The notes: generated by a model from the sequence alone, not told the origin. A DNA stretch of 64,000 bases from Bufo bufo (GCF_905171765.1 NC_053390.1:577928471-577992470); one strand, 5' to 3'. Counted from the first letter of the stretch, positions 1 through 11,000 are shown. Program-made: numbers and translations.

Positions 1-132
1 GGTCAAAGTTTACACAATGATGACGAATAGGGGGCGGACCGAACATCGCATATGTTCGCCCGCCGTGGCGAACGCGAACAAGCTATGTTCGCCGGGAACT
101 ATTCGCCGGCAAATAGTTCGGGACATCTCTAA
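1..132. repeat. Foldback repeat fragment (gttcgcc type)
   Basis: The segment repeats short inverted words built on gttcgcc/ggcgaac and ends in a gttcgggacatctct tail. Similar words recur at 60813-60900 and 61830-61920. I infer an interspersed non-autonomous DNA repeat entering the window from the left. No coding capacity is visible. Confidence 0.5.
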
Positions 133-840
133 TAATAGGTAGTATTTAGTGTTAGGTTCCCATGTTATAGAGATCACCTTGATGTTTGGCAGACGGGCCC
201 AAATAATTTTGTACAAAGTGTATTTGCCAAGAATCTCAAATTTGCTAAATAAGCGTAGCATTAGCACCAAAATGTTTTCTATAATTATGGCATTATTGTT
301 TTTATTTGTGTTTGCAGAGTGCTGTTGCATTGTTTTTTTTTATTTTTGTAATTTTTTCAGCATCATAGGCACAAGTTGTAATAGCACCAATTCGGGGTAC
401 AAATAATCAAAAGAAAAACTTATTATGAAGTTTTGGCTTTGCTGTTTATTTTTTCGTTTTTATGGCATCCACCATGTAGTATAAATAAAATATCTTTATT
501 CTGCAGGCAGTACAATGTACACTGTATAAATACACACATTATATAATTATTGACAAATAAAACGCACCTAGATAGAAATGTTGGTTTGATACAAAACTGA
601 AGATACAGGCAAGTCTCAGGCAGATATGTACAGTAAATGACTATAGGTGTGGTCTGATTAGACACTGAGTTTTGCCACAAGTGTATATACAAGCGCTTTT
701 CCCACAGCCCTATTAAAGGATTTCAGAGAATACTTTTGGGTAGTGTACATCTTGCTAAGACATCGCTGACTGCTAGACATGCCCCTGCAATGCACTCATG
801 TTGCCCAGTTGACAGACTTTGAGAAGAGGCACATCACTGG
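133..840. other. Unassigned AT-rich interval
   Basis: I see no recognisable gene or repeat boundary here. The open frames are short, overlap on both strands and match no family I know. Confidence 0.4.
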
Positions 841-844
841 ACTT

Positions 845-1075
845 TTGATGAATGCTAGTGTTGATCGAGCACCAGTGCTCGTGTGCTCGAGTAGAACACT
901 TCGCAATGCTCGGGTGTTCTACCGAGCACCCGAGCACAATGGAAGTCAATGGGAGAACCGCAGGCACCCCCTGCTCTGAAGAGGGGAGGGTGTCGGGACT
1001 CTAGTTTGGCTTAGTCCCTGCTCTGACTCCATATATAGCTATATCCATATATGGAGTCAGTGCTTGGGGACATCC
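845..1075. repeat. Interspersed repeat with GAGCAC inverted words
   Basis: The segment has alternating gagcac/gtgctc words (about 858-935), then a segment ending in a self-complementary tatatggagtcag region near 1030-1055. A related word set (gccgagcatagcgatgctc) recurs at 1218-1290. It looks like a foldback non-autonomous element; I cannot place it in a superfamily. Confidence 0.4.
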
Positions 1076-1217
1076 CAGTGTATTAAAATCTAATTTATGA
1101 AAATTTCTGCCGGGATTTTAACTCCAAACGTTGTACATTTGAGGCAAGGACCTTATCCACTCAGCTATAAAGCTAAATGCTAAACTGTGTCAGAAAAACC
1201 TCATAGAAGTTTCTTAT

Positions 1218-1295
1218 GTAGTGAGTATTTCAGATGTGCCGAGCATAGCGATGCTCAAGCTGAACTGGTGTTCGGCCAAGCATGCTTGATAAACA
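1218..1295. repeat. Second fragment of the GAGCAT-word repeat
   Basis: The words gccgagcatagcgatgctc and gttcggccaagcatgcttg resemble the repeat at 845-1075. This is a short fragment only. Confidence 0.35.
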
Positions 1296-1608
1296 CTAAT
1301 GAATGCTCAATCTAGGTAGTTTTGACCTAGCTGTTAGAAGGTGTTGTGAGCAGTGGTTACGTAAAGGCATGTGCAGTAGCCGGGTGTGGGGTGGGTCAAA
1401 CACTACGCTGGGTCCCCCAGACACTGCAGAGGTGTCACCATGTGGTGCTGCTCTCCAGGTGGGATGTAAGACGTTGTGCATGTGGGAAATAAGTCAAGAG
1501 AGACAGGGTCTGTAATAAACCAGTGTGTTTCTTTACTGAAGGAATTCAGATGCAAAACAATACAGGCAAGTCATAGAGCTTGCTTCTCCAGTCTGGCAGA
1601 AGAAGTGT

Positions 1609-2079
1609 TTGATGCTGAGGAAATTTAAAAAATATTTTGGAAGGCACTCCGTTATTTGAAGGGGAGTATAATAACCCCAAATGGAGGTGCTCAATGGAGG
1701 GACAGTCACGTCACTATATCAATATAATATAAATCCACGGCACACTCATATGACATTTAGTAGAATAGAATTTATTGTGTTGTAAACACCAACTTGGTAT
1801 TTGTGTAACAGAAAAGTAGGGCCAACGTTTCGGTCCGAACTGGACCTTGATCACGGCCTTATCTCTCAGAAGCGATGTGTAGTCGTTGGTGGTACTACCA
1901 ACGACTACACATCGCTTCTGAGAGATAAGGCCGTGATCAAGGTCCAGTTCGGACCGAAACGTTGGCCCTACTTTTCTGTTACACAAATACCAAGTTGGTG
2001 TTTACAACACAATAAATTCTATTCTACTAAATGTCATATGAGTGTGCCGTGGATTTATATTATATTGATGCTGAGGAAA
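1609..2079. mobile_element. Palindromic PLE-type insertion with 15-bp TSD
   Basis: The 15-bp sequence ttgatgctgaggaaa is present at 1609-1623 and 2065-2079, bracketing a 441-bp insert (1624-2064). Most of the insert, 1718-2069, is a near-perfect palindrome with arms of about 173 bp centred at 1893. Each arm carries a hammerhead-like core: on the plus strand GUGAUCA 1933-1939, stem II GGUCC/GGACC 1941-1955, GAA 1956-1958. The same architecture and TSD length occur in the larger Penelope-like insertions of this window, so I infer a PLE terminal-repeat pair without coding sequence. Confidence 0.65.
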
Positions 2080-2098
2080 GGCCTGAGCTAGCTGTCCA

Positions 2099-2100
<2 letters not shown>

Positions 2101-2140
<40 letters not shown>
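2101..2140. repeat. (CT)n microsatellite
   Basis: A 40-bp uninterrupted TC dinucleotide run. Confidence 0.95.
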
Positions 2141-2142
<2 letters not shown>

Positions 2143-2484
2143 AAGGCTAGTATTCTGGCCAAAGGCTGGAGGCCCACGGTCTGTGGCAGAGTGTATCCGT
2201 CTCAGCATCTTCTGGTCACCCAAATAGTCTGGCAGTCTCTTTTTCTAAGCACTGATCCCTAACTGCAGAACACTAGGGGCTCTGACTGCTCTCCTTATAT
2301 ACAGTTTCTGGCTGAACTAGAACCTTCTACACTGTACAATGTTACAATTTTGGTCTCTCATAAAATAACATTAGACCTTCAATAATACTTAATGGCAATG
2401 ACATAGCACTTTTTTCATACAAAAACAAGTCTTCAGACATAATAAGATAGCTAAACTAGACATCCAAAAGGTCAGTCTGTCTGG

Positions 2485-3165
2485 TTTTGGTGGTAAACAC
2501 AGAGAGACCACACAAACAATTAGGGATCGTATTGGGAAACATAAATCTACTATCCGAACTAAGAATTTGATGTTACATATTCCATTTCATTTTTATCAGT
2601 GCAATTAACTGAGGTTCCAGGTATTGGAACAGGTTAAAAGACCTAGGAGAGGAGGGGATATGAAGAAACTGTTATTACGCAGAGAGGCCTATTGGATTCA
2701 TATGCTGGATACTTTGCATCCGAGGGGCCTTTACAGGGAGTATGAGATTATGTATATTTGACATGTGATTTATTATTGTTATTGTTTTTCAGACAGCAAT
2801 TATCCATTGAGGGATCTCATACACCTGAAAATATGGTCTGTTGTAATCATATTTATATTTTTTTGATATTATTTTGAAACATAGTTGGAGACATGTACTT
2901 TGTTTGTCAGCTTCTGATTCTGATATGTAGATTGATACTTTGTTCGTTAGCTTACCCCTCCCACCACCTGTTGAGTAGATGGGAGGTGGTCATGACGTCA
3001 TAAGGGGAGGAGCTATCCTATTATATATACCTGGTTATTTTAGTATATCTGTATCTGTTGATAAAGGCATGCTTGCCGAAACGCGTCCTGGATTGAGGAC
3101 ATCTTTTGATTTGATGTAATAAAACATCACGTATATTCAAGACACGACTTTTCCTTGATTTGGTG
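2485..3165 (+). pseudogene. Penelope-like element relic: GIY-YIG endonuclease end and 3' tail
   Basis: Plus-strand translation from about 2497 gives a GIY-YIG fragment (IRDRIGKHKSTIRTKN). After a damaged stretch comes a block with RRGGDMKKLLLRREAYWI and then LHPRGL (about 2640-2750), which is the conserved C-terminal end of PLE endonuclease proteins. A tail of about 400 bp follows, with a hammerhead-like core (3058-3087) and an AATAAAA-type signal near 3118. The reverse transcriptase is absent and the frame is broken around 2600. No complete gene remains. Confidence 0.7.
3058..3087 (+). ncRNA. Hammerhead-ribozyme-like core in PLE tail (degenerate)
   Basis: UUGAUAA (3058-3064) stands where CUGANGA is expected. 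GGCA/UGCC can form stem II, GAA lies at 3078-3080, and a self-complementary ACGCGU (3081-3086) is followed by C 3087. The C3 and G8 positions of the core are substituted, so activity is unlikely. Palindromic stem III words of this kind are known from hammerheads thought to act as dimers. Confidence 0.4.
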
Positions 3166-3292
3166 GTAAACAAGTCTGGCTTTTTCCCTCCAAAACATGC
3201 TCTTCTTTAAAACTTATAGTAAGTATTGTAAATTACTAGCTTCTCATTATTACCTAGAAAGTCCCAAAACCCAAATACAGTGCAAATAAGCA

Positions 3293-3293
<1 letters not shown>

Positions 3294-3331
<38 letters not shown>
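3294..3331. repeat. (AT)n microsatellite
   Basis: About 38 bp of alternating AT. Confidence 0.95.
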
Positions 3332-3333
<2 letters not shown>

Positions 3334-3539
3334 GCAGTTATACAGTATTAAACAGTATGTCAATGCAAGATAACCCTTTAAAGTGAAATAAAGTAAGGAG
3401 TTGAAGACTTTGCATAATAGGGGAAATAGGGGCAAAGTACCCCTGCACATGCACCTATTGTGATCAGGCTCCGGATACCAGATCCAGTAGAGAGGATTGT
3501 TTGATCCGCTGATAAGCACAAGCAGTTTCCAGAGTTTAA

Positions 3540-4505
3540 TTGTCCACCATCCAGACACAGTTGATACCTTCATTACACATCCCTGTCTCTGTCCGGACCA
3601 TTTCCAGGTGCTTAGCAGAAGGAAATTTGGTGTTACAGCGCCCACTACATGTCCTACCATTGACAACCAAACACTGTTTGCAGTGGTATTGTGAACAAGA
3701 AACCTGGACTGCTATGTACTGGAATCATATATTTTTTTAGCAATGAATCCTGGTTCTCTTTAGCATTCCATAATGGTTGGGTTTGAGTATGGAGGTCTCG
3801 TGGTGAGCACTTCAATCCCACTTGAATGCTGTGGAGGAACACACTGTCCCAACTGCTGGTGTGATGATCTGGGAAGCCATCACATATGATAGTCGGTCAC
3901 TCCTAGTAGTGATATGAGGGTTGTTAACATTTCAGCGATATGTGCAGGACATTCTGTGGCCACATGTGTTACCTCTCATGACAGGGCTTTTAACTGGAAT
4001 TTTTCATCAGGGCAATGCTTTCCCAAACACGGCAAGGGTTTCCCAGGAATGTCTCCTCCAAATTGTAACAGTTCCTTGGCCTGCTCGGTAGCCATATCAG
4101 GAAGTATTACTTTACTGAGAGAGTAGTGGATGCATGGAATAGCCTTCCTGCAGAAGTGGTAGCTGCAAATACAGTGAAGGAGTTTAAGCATGCATGGGAT
4201 AGGCATAGGGCCATCCTTCATATAAGATAGGGCCAGGGGCTATCCATAGTATTCAGTATATTGGGCAGACTAGATGGGCCAAATGGTTCTTATCTGCCGA
4301 CACATTCTATGTTTCTATCGTCAATCGAGCGTTTATGAAACTCCAACTTTGGCAAAGTGTGCAGGACCTAAAGGCCCAACTACAACATCTGTGGGCAAAT
4401 GTGGCACAGGATACCACGTGGAACCTGTGTACCACTAGGCCCAACCATATCTCATGTTGTATACACGCTAGAGGTAGCCCAACAGGGTACTAGAGTCTCC
4501 TTTCA
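3540..4505 (+). pseudogene. Tc1-family transposase relic, split by a LINE end
   Basis: Translating the plus strand in shifting frames gives recognisable Tc1 transposase segments: a VWRSRGEHFNP-like block near 3785-3810, ISYDSR near 3880, NAFPNTARVSQECL near 4015-4060 with VPWPAR after it, and near 4355-4490 a C-terminal block (KAQLQHLWANVAQDT and IHARGSPTGY). The acidic catalytic residue of the NARPHTAR block is lost and several frameshifts are present. A CR1/L2 3' end (4098-4319) sits between the third and last blocks. This is an old, dead copy. Confidence 0.6.
4098..4319 (+). mobile_element. CR1/L2-type LINE 3' end
   Basis: The plus strand encodes RVVDAWNSLPAEVV then TVKEFKHAWD, the conserved C-terminus of CR1/L2 LINE proteins. 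A 3' untranslated end follows, containing actagatgggccaaatgg and ttcttatctgccgacacatt. Only the last 220 bp is present, as expected for 5'-truncated LINE copies. It interrupts the older Tc1 relic. Confidence 0.7.
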
Positions 4506-4870
4506 ATTATACAGTTTGCCCTTTCACACTAATATTGTAATTACTTATTTTTTTGTCAGCGAGTGTAGCTTCCATGATAAAAAAACAAAAAAAAAAGATT
4601 TTTATCACCATGTTATAAAAGCCATAACGGTTATTTTTTTTGCAAAATGAGATGATTTCTTCATTGGCACCCTTTATGATTTATAAGGCAGGACTTAAGG
4701 CTATTCTGGCGAGTTAAATAAAGTGGCAATTGTTTAGTTTGGGTTGTTATGGATGCAGTGATACCAGTTATGTGTAGATTTTTATTTTTTACATAGCAAA
4801 GCAATGAATAAGGGGACAGTGATTTGTTTTTTGTTTTTTCTTTTTGTACATATATTTAACAGTTTATTAA
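4506..4870. other. Unassigned AT-rich interval
   Basis: No recognisable feature. It contains A-rich and T-rich runs only. Confidence 0.4.
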
Positions 4871-4876
4871 ACTTTG

Positions 4877-5203
4877 GCCTTATGCACATGACCGTTTTTC
4901 GGGTCTGCATCCGAGCCGCAGTTTTTGCGGCTCTGGTGCGGACCCATTCACTTTAGTGAGGCCGCAAAAGATGTGGACAGCACTCCGTGTGCTGTCCGCA
5001 TCTGTTGCTCCGTTTCGAGGCCCCGCAAAAAAAATATAGCATGTCCTATTCTTGTCCATTTTGCGGACAAGAATAGGCATGTCTACAATGGGACGTCGGT
5101 TCTGTTCCGCAAATTGCGGAAGGCACACGGTCGGCTTCTGTTTTTTGCAGATCCGCGGTTTGCGGATTGCAAAAAACGGCACGGTCATGTGCATGTAGCC
5201 TTT
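4877..5203. mobile_element. Foldback MITE
   Basis: The termini are inverted copies: ggccttatgcacatgaccg at the left and cacggtcatgtgcatgtagcc at the right. The interior contains further inverted words built on ttgcggac/gtccgca, so the whole unit can fold on itself. There is no coding capacity. The long imperfect stem suggests a non-autonomous DNA transposon, possibly hAT; I did not find a convincing target duplication. Confidence 0.65.
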
Positions 5204-5615
5204 TTCACATCTTTTTTATTCTCACCAAGGAATTTGAGCACATTAATTGCTGAAATAATACACTGCAATATTTCTGTATTGCAGTGTATTATAAGTGTCA
5301 GTTTTACACTGACAGACAGCTTACTAGACCTAGGGTTGCCAACTGACTGGGAAAACCACCAAACAGTATTACCAGTGCTGTTAGAAAAAGAAGTAGAAGT
5401 GCCTGTAATTTTCAGTAGTCAAGGAGGTATAAGATACCTCCTTGGTACTAATGGCTATATCTCATTCTGTATAGCACATAGAAATATCTATTGTTATAAA
5501 GCTTAGGAATCTAAGCTTTAAAGAAAGATCAAGGTGGTGCTAGCTGTTATACTGCCTGAAATATACCCCTTAGAAATTGAGTTGGGATAAGATATGCAGG
5601 TAATGCCTATATTAT
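5204..5615. other. Unassigned, with short inverted repeats
   Basis: The words aatacactgcaata and its inverse (about 5257-5292) and caaggaggta/tacctccttg (about 5420-5445) form local hairpins. No gene is recognisable. Confidence 0.35.
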
Positions 5616-5682
5616 AACAATAATAATAATAATAATAATAATATTAATAATAATAATCTTTATATATATATATATATATATA
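5616..5682. repeat. (AAT)n then (AT)n microsatellite at a LINE tail
   Basis: Repeated aat units (5616-5658) and an AT run (5661-5682) abut the LINE-derived sequence that starts at 5683. LINE 3' ends of the L2/CR1 kind often carry such tails. Confidence 0.85.
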
Positions 5683-7551
5683 GCACCAACATATTCCGCA
5701 GCTCTTTACAATCAGGGGTTCATGTACAAACAGCCATAAATAATATAGCAACAGACAAGTCAATAATTTCAACAACAGGAATGAGGGCCCTGCTTGCAAG
5801 AGCTTACAATCTATGAGGAGATAGGAGTGACACAAAAGTTAAAAGTGCTTGTCCAGCCATGGTGGGAAAATAGGGGAGCAGGTATAAAGCTGCATGAGCC
5901 AGTAATCAGCTGATATATGAAGTGCTTCTGGGTGGACGATCTGGGTGGACGATCAGGTTCAGAAAATGATAGATGGTCTATATATGGAGAGGAGTTAGAT
6001 CACCCTAAAAAGATGTATTTTGAGGGAGTGCCTAAAACTGTGTATATTGGTTTAACCTAATTTCTTGGGGTAGGGCATTCTGAGAACTGGTGCAGCTCAG
6101 GAGAAGTCTTGTGGCTGGGAGTGAGAGGTTCGGATTATGGTGGAAGTAAGTCGTAAGTCATTAGCTGAATGGAGAGCATGGGTAGGGTGGTAAACAGAGA
6201 TGATGTAAGAGACGTAAGAGGTTGCAGCACTGTGGAGAGCTTTTTGGGTGAGGACAAGCAGTTTAAATTAGTTTCTATACTGTACGGGCAACCAGTGCAA
6301 TGACTGACACAGGGCAGAGCCATAGGAGTAGCAGTTAGACACATAGGTGACTCTGGCTGCTGCATTGAGAATAGATTGGAGAGGGGAAAGTCTGGTGAGG
6401 GGGAGGCGAATTAATAGTGAGTTTCAATAATCGAGGTGGGAATGGATCAGGGCGACAATTAGAGTTTTTGTTTCCATAGTGAGAAAGGGGTGGATTCTAG
6501 AGATGTTTTTGATGTGCAGATGACATTAGTAGTGATGAGCGGCAGGGGTCATATTCGAATTCGCGATATTTCGCGAATATTTTGTAGAATATTCGTCGAA
6601 AATTCGCGATTTTTTTTTACTCAAAAAATCGGAAAGGTAATGATTGTGCAATATGCAAATTTTCGGAATTCGAATTTTCTGATTCGAATTTTTTATTGCG
6701 AATTTTTCAACTTACAACTATTAGACAAAGAAGATTATATCACTATATTAGCTAAATTGCTCTATTCGATTTTTTTGTATATTCTCTATATTGCTATAAC
6801 TTCGTTTTTTCGAATATTTGTAATATTCTAAAACAAGAATATATAGCAATATAGCGAATATTCCAAAAAACGAATATAGAGCAAAATTCGCAAACACTAC
6901 TACTCCTAAAGTCAAGTATATTGCAGCCTTCTTATTGGCCCACAAGCTAGAAGCAGTGAGGGATCATGTGTACTGATAAAAAAAAAAAAAATAATTCGAA
7001 ATTTCGAATATATATAACTATATTCGAAATTTTCGCGAATTTTCGAAGTACCTATATTCGCAATAAAAATTCGAATATTCGTGATCAACACTAGACATGA
7101 GCAGGCGAGAGACTGAATATAGGGGGTAAAGGAGAGATCAGTGTCAAATGTCACACAGAGACAGCGGGCGTGCTGCCTAGGAGTGATGATGGTGTCGCAC
7201 ACTGAGAAGGAGATATGAGTTTTTGGTAGGTTAGTAGATGGAGAGAACACACGAAGTTCAGTATTTCAAAGATTCAGTTTCAGATAGAGAGAGGACATGA
7301 TATTAGAGACGGCGAACAGACAGTTACTGGTGTTCTGTAGTACAGCAGGGGTGATTTCGGGGGATGAAGTATATAGTTGTGTGTCATCAGTATTAACATG
7401 GTACTGGAAACCAAATCTGCTGATGTTCTGTCCAATTGGCTGCGTAGAGAGAAGAGGGCCTAGGACTGAACCCTGAGGAACCCCAACAGCGAGAGGGAGA
7501 GGAAAAGAAATGGAGACATCGAATGATACACTGAAAGAGCGACCAGAGAGA
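5683..7551 (-). pseudogene. L2/CR1-type LINE relic (minus strand)
   Basis: The left end carries a tail-like sequence (agcaccaacatattccgcag) beside the microsatellite. The minus strand then shows SLHWLPV-like words (about 6270-6310), PKTHISFSVCD followed by LCVTFDTDLSFTPYI (about 7125-7210), and [13 protein letters not shown] then NTDDTQLYT (about 7370-7480). These are conserved reverse transcriptase and C-terminal blocks of L2/CR1-superfamily LINEs. The YADD catalytic motif reads NTDD, and many stops occur, so the copy is dead. It is interrupted by a hAT-like MITE (6530-7093) and a Tc1 (7554-9097). Confidence 0.65.
6530..7093. mobile_element. hAT-like MITE, attcgcgaat family copy 1
   Basis: The termini are tagtgatgagcggcagg and tcgtgatcaacacta, imperfect inverted copies. 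The flanking octamers gacattag (6522-6529) and gacatgag (7094-7101) match at 7 of 8 positions, as expected for an aged 8-bp hAT duplication. The interior is AT-rich with many nested attcgaa/ttcgcgaa palindromes. It is the same family as 57469-57973, which has a perfect 8-bp duplication. Confidence 0.7.
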
Positions 7552-7553
7552 TA

Positions 7554-9097
7554 CAGTGGGATGCGAAAGTTTGGACAACCTTGTTAATCGTCATGATTTT
7601 CCTGTATAAATCGTTGGTTGTTACGATAAAAAATGTCAGTTAAATATATCATATAGGAGACACACACAGTGATATTTGAGAAGTGACATTAAATTTATTG
7701 GATTTGCGGAAAGTGTGCTATAAGTGTTTTAAACAAAATTAGGCAGGTGCATAAATTGGGCACTGTTTGTCATTTTATGATTCCAAAACCATTAGAACTA
7801 ATTATTGGAACTCAAATTGGCTTGGTAAGCTCAGTGACCCTGACCTACATACACAGGTGAATCCAATTATGAGAAGGGGGTCAATTGTAAGTTTCCCTCC
7901 TCTTAATTTTCTCTGAAGAGTAGCAACATGGGGGTCTCAAAACAACTCTCAAATGACCTGAAGACAAAGATTGTTCACCATCATGGTTTAGGGGAAGGAT
8001 ACAGAAAGCTGGCTCAGAGATTTCAGCTGTCTGTTTCCACAGTTAGGAACATATTGAGGAAATGGAAGACCACAGGCTCAGTTCAAGTTAAGGCTCGAAG
8101 TGGCAGACCAAGAAAAATCTCGGATAGACAGAAGCGACGAATGGTGAGAACAGTCAGTCAACCCACAGACCAGCACCAAAGACCTACAACATCATCTTGC
8201 TGCAGATGGAGTCACTGTGCATCGTTCAACCATTCGGCGCACTTTACACAAGGAGATGCTGTATGCGAGAGTGATGCAGAGGAAGCCTTTTCTCCGCCCA
8301 CAGCACAAAAAGTGCCGCTTGAGGTGGGCTAAAGCACATTTGGACAAGCCAGCTTCATTTTGGAATAAGGTGCTGTGGACTGATGAAACTAAAATTGAGT
8401 TATTTGACCATAACAAGGGGCGTTATGCATGGAGGAAAAAGAACACAGCATTCCAAGAAAAACACCTGCTACCTACAGTAAAATATGGTGGTGGTTCCAT
8501 CATGCTGTGGGTCTGTGTGGCCAGTGCAGGGACAGGGAATCTTGTCAAAGTTGAGGGACGCATGGATTCCAGTCAGTATCAGCAGATTCTGGAGACCAAT
8601 GTCCAGGAATCAGAGACAAAGCTGAAGCTGTGCCGGGGCTGGATCTTTCAACAAGACAACGACCCTAAACACTGCTCAAAATCCACTAAGGCATTTATGC
8701 AGAGGAACAAGTACAACGTTCTGGAATGGCCATCTCAGTCCGCAGACCTGAATATAATTGAAAATCTGTGGTGTGACTTAAAGAGAGCTGACCATGCTCA
8801 GAAGCCATCAAACCTGAATGAACTAAAGATGTTTAGTAAAGAGAAATGGTCCAAAATACCTTCAACCAGAATCCAGACTCTCATTGGAACCTACAGGAAG
8901 CGTTTAGAGGCTGTAATTTCTGCAAAAGGAGGATCTACAAAATATTGATTTCATTTCTTTTTTGTGGTGCCCAAATTTATGCACCTGCCTAATTTTGTTT
9001 AAACAATTATAGCACACTTTCTGTAAATCCAATAAACTTCATTTCACTTCTCAAATATCACGATTAACAAGGTTGCCCAAACTTTCGCATCCCACTG
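7554..9097 (+). mobile_element. Tc1-like transposon (1.54 kb)
   Basis: A TA dinucleotide flanks each side (7552-7553, 9098-9099). The inverted ends are cagtgggatgcgaaagtttg and caaactttcgcatcccactg. Inner inverted words (gacaaccttgttaatcg with gattaacaaggttgccc, and the gcacctgcctaattttgttt region) extend the similarity to over 150 bp at each end. It carries one broken transposase gene on the plus strand. It inserted into the older LINE relic. Confidence 0.92.
7928..8948 (+). pseudogene. Tc1 transposase, frameshifted, DD34E
   Basis: The N-terminal frame (7928 onward, MGVSKQLSNDLKTKIV) contains the two helix-turn-helix domains, including a GRPRKI hook between them. Around 8160-8220 the frame shifts, and the second frame (from 8217) carries the catalytic domain: WTDE, QDNDPKH and LNIIENLW. 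There are 34 residues between the second Asp and the Glu. The usual SPDLNPIE reads SADLNIIE. The C-terminus (AKGGSTKY) is complete and close to the inverted repeat. All three catalytic residues survive, but the frameshift prevents a full-length protein. Confidence 0.85.
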
Positions 9098-9170
9098 TAT
9101 GAAGAAAACGCTGGAGGAATCGAGTTTGCGGTGTAAGCCAAGGCTGCTTTGGTCTGTGTTTGTTCTCGCA

Positions 9171-9198
9171 CTCTTTCTCTCTCTCTCTCTCTCTCTCT

Positions 9199-9226
<28 letters not shown>
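9171..9226. repeat. (CT)n-(AG)n compound microsatellite
   Basis: A CT run runs directly into an AG run, making a perfect short palindrome centred near 9199. Confidence 0.95.
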
Positions 9227-9228
<2 letters not shown>

Positions 9229-9229
<1 letters not shown>

Positions 9230-9345
9230 TGAGAAACTGCCGCGTCCGCTCCACTTTGACAGGCCGTGAAAACGTGATCATGCCTGGTCCTGTCAAAGTG
9301 CAGAAGACGTGGCAGTTGCAGAGAGAGCAGAGTCTCTAGATTTAA
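9229..9345. repeat. Short foldback repeat
   Basis: Inverted words gaaactgccgcgtc / gacgtggcagttgc and cactttgacagg / cctgtcaaagtg enclose about 30 bp. The repeat is probably MITE-derived. Confidence 0.5.
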
Positions 9346-9379
9346 CAGCAACACCCCCTTGCTCCTAGAGACTCATTTG

Positions 9380-9525
9380 CATATATTAAAACATCATTTT
9401 CTCAGCAATGCATGCTCATATGAACATGGAAATAACACAGATGTCTTCAACTGCCAATAGCACATATAACAGGTCAGCCAGTTTTATGGGTGCAATCTGC
9501 AGACAGATGCGCTTTAAGGAACTCT
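9380..9525. repeat. Interspersed repeat, copy 1 of 2
   Basis: The run from ttctcagcaatgcatgctca to gacagatgcgctttaa is repeated at 20060-20206 with moderate divergence. No coding content. Confidence 0.6.
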
Positions 9526-9610
9526 AATTTGTAAATTTATGTACATTTTTATGCTGTTTTTATACTCATTCATCATTTCTTTGTGCATTAACAAACTAAT
9601 TATAACTATG

Positions 9611-10211
9611 TGTTAGGAATGGGTGACTACCATCACAAAAACAAACAGGGATAAGGCAGCCCTAAAACTTTGCAGACCCATTATCCCTACCTACTTGCAC
9701 GGTTACCCTAGGCAGTTACCCCACAACTGGGCGGCAGTCCCTACGCTGGAGTGAGTGTAAGGGCAACACACAAACAGGGGACAACAAACAGACAAACAGT
9801 AAGGATCAAATGCCAGTTAGACAACAAAGTTCCAAAACGCCACAGGCAAATGAGAAAACCAACATGCCAAAAAGTCAGAACCAGGAGATCAATACAATAC
9901 CAAATCCCCAGAAGCCAAAATCGTAGTCACAATACCAACCCAGAAATCGAAAGCCAAATGAGTCTTCAAACCACAAGGGAAGAGCAGGGGGAGCCAGAGG
10001 ACAAGAAATTCACCAGCATCTGCACATGCAGACAACGGCCTTTTATACAGAGTGAGGAGCAGATCACGCCGGCAGCACGTCCTGACACCCTGGAGCATTG
10101 GCAAGCCACCTCATTGGCCCGGGGCTCTGATGTCAGAATGGCAGCCTGGTTCCCCTGGCAATTGGACATTGCTACCGCACGGAGGCAGCAGCAGCCTGGG
10201 GAACCATAACA
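9611..10211 (-). mobile_element. Solo LTR, TGTTA...TAACA type
   Basis: The 601-bp unit starts tgttaggaat and ends accataaca, so it has the TG...CA ends and short inverted termini of an LTR. On the minus strand a TATA box (TATAAAAGGCC, complement of 10034-10044) sits centrally, which sets the orientation. No primer-binding or coding sequence adjoins it. I did not find a clean flanking duplication, so a degenerate site or truncated element is possible. Confidence 0.6.
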
Positions 10212-10559
10212 ATATAGCTCCAAAGGTCGTCTATCATTTTATTTTTTTCTTTGTTTTTCTGGCACAGTGCAGCTTTTGAAAATGGCTTTGATATTTCATC
10301 TTTCAAAATTTCAATCATGTAGTCAGTAGCTGTGAGAAATCATTTAGCATTTTATATTATGTTTTGGCACTGACATCAGAAATTGCATAGAAATCTAATT
10401 GTAAGTTACGGTAGCAGCATTGTAAATTGTGAAATGAACGTCCAGAATACCATATGTTTTGTAGTGTATCAGATGTAAGTAATGTAGGTGACAGACAGAA
10501 ATTTCTGCCCACCATTAGAAAAACAAAATTGGAGAATTACCCTTAGCCTCCAATTAGAT
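10212..10559. other. Unassigned interval
   Basis: Nothing recognisable. Short AT-rich sequence. Confidence 0.4.
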
Positions 10560-10561
10560 TA

Positions 10562-10922
10562 CAGTGGTCCCTCAAGATACAATGGCCTCAGGATACAATA
10601 TTTTCAACATACAATGGTCTTTTCTGACCCATCGTAAGTTGAAACTAGACTCCACATACAATGCCTCAGGTTCAGATCCAATCAAGGCCACTTCTCTGGT
10701 AAAATAGCTGTTATTAGTTGCTAGTTAGCAGCTATTCCTGACTGTTATATGTAAGGACTTGTCTTATCTGTCTTAGTTATCGGCTTATTTTTCTTAAATC
10801 TTAATTTTCTCTTATCTTGGATGACATTTTGGGGCTTTGGAACCGATTACTCAACTTACAATGGTTTCAACATACAATGGGTTTCTTGGAACCAATTAAT
10901 ATTGTATCTTGAGGGACCACTG
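10562..10922. mobile_element. Mariner/Tigger-like MITE
   Basis: The inverted ends cagtggtccctcaagataca and tgtatcttgagggaccactg lie between TA dinucleotides (10560-10561, 10923-10924). The 361-bp unit has no open frame. TA duplication and the cagtggtccctc ends fit a Tc1/mariner-superfamily non-autonomous element. Confidence 0.85.
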
Positions 10923-10932
10923 TATTTGCTTT

Positions 10933-10943
10933 CGGTGTGTGTG

Positions 10944-10983
<40 letters not shown>

Positions 10984-11000
10984 CACATATATATATAAAT
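10933..11000. repeat. (GT)n/(AT)n microsatellite
   Basis: A short GT run passes into an AT run with a few interruptions. Confidence 0.9.

Larger units (their letters stand above)
1301..2480 (-). mobile_element. LTR-like sequence, interrupted
   Basis: On the minus strand this stretch has a clear TATA-box context (TATATAAGGAG, complement near 2293-2304) followed by GC-richer sequence, as in an LTR promoter. It is split by the palindromic insertion at 1624-2064; the flanks join cleanly at the duplicated ttgatgctgaggaaa. I could not define TG...CA ends, so the LTR call is tentative. Confidence 0.25.

Noticed and set aside
1801..2091. 96- and 90-codon frames on opposite strands with almost the same protein
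   Set aside because: They are produced by the 352-bp palindrome read from each side, not by two genes.
4925..5506. A 193-codon open frame
   Set aside because: It crosses the boundary of a foldback MITE and the next repeat; its first half is inverted-repeat sequence. Not a gene.
9751..10209. A 152-codon plus-strand open frame
   Set aside because: It lies inside the solo LTR, antisense to its promoter, has low-complexity composition and no known domain.
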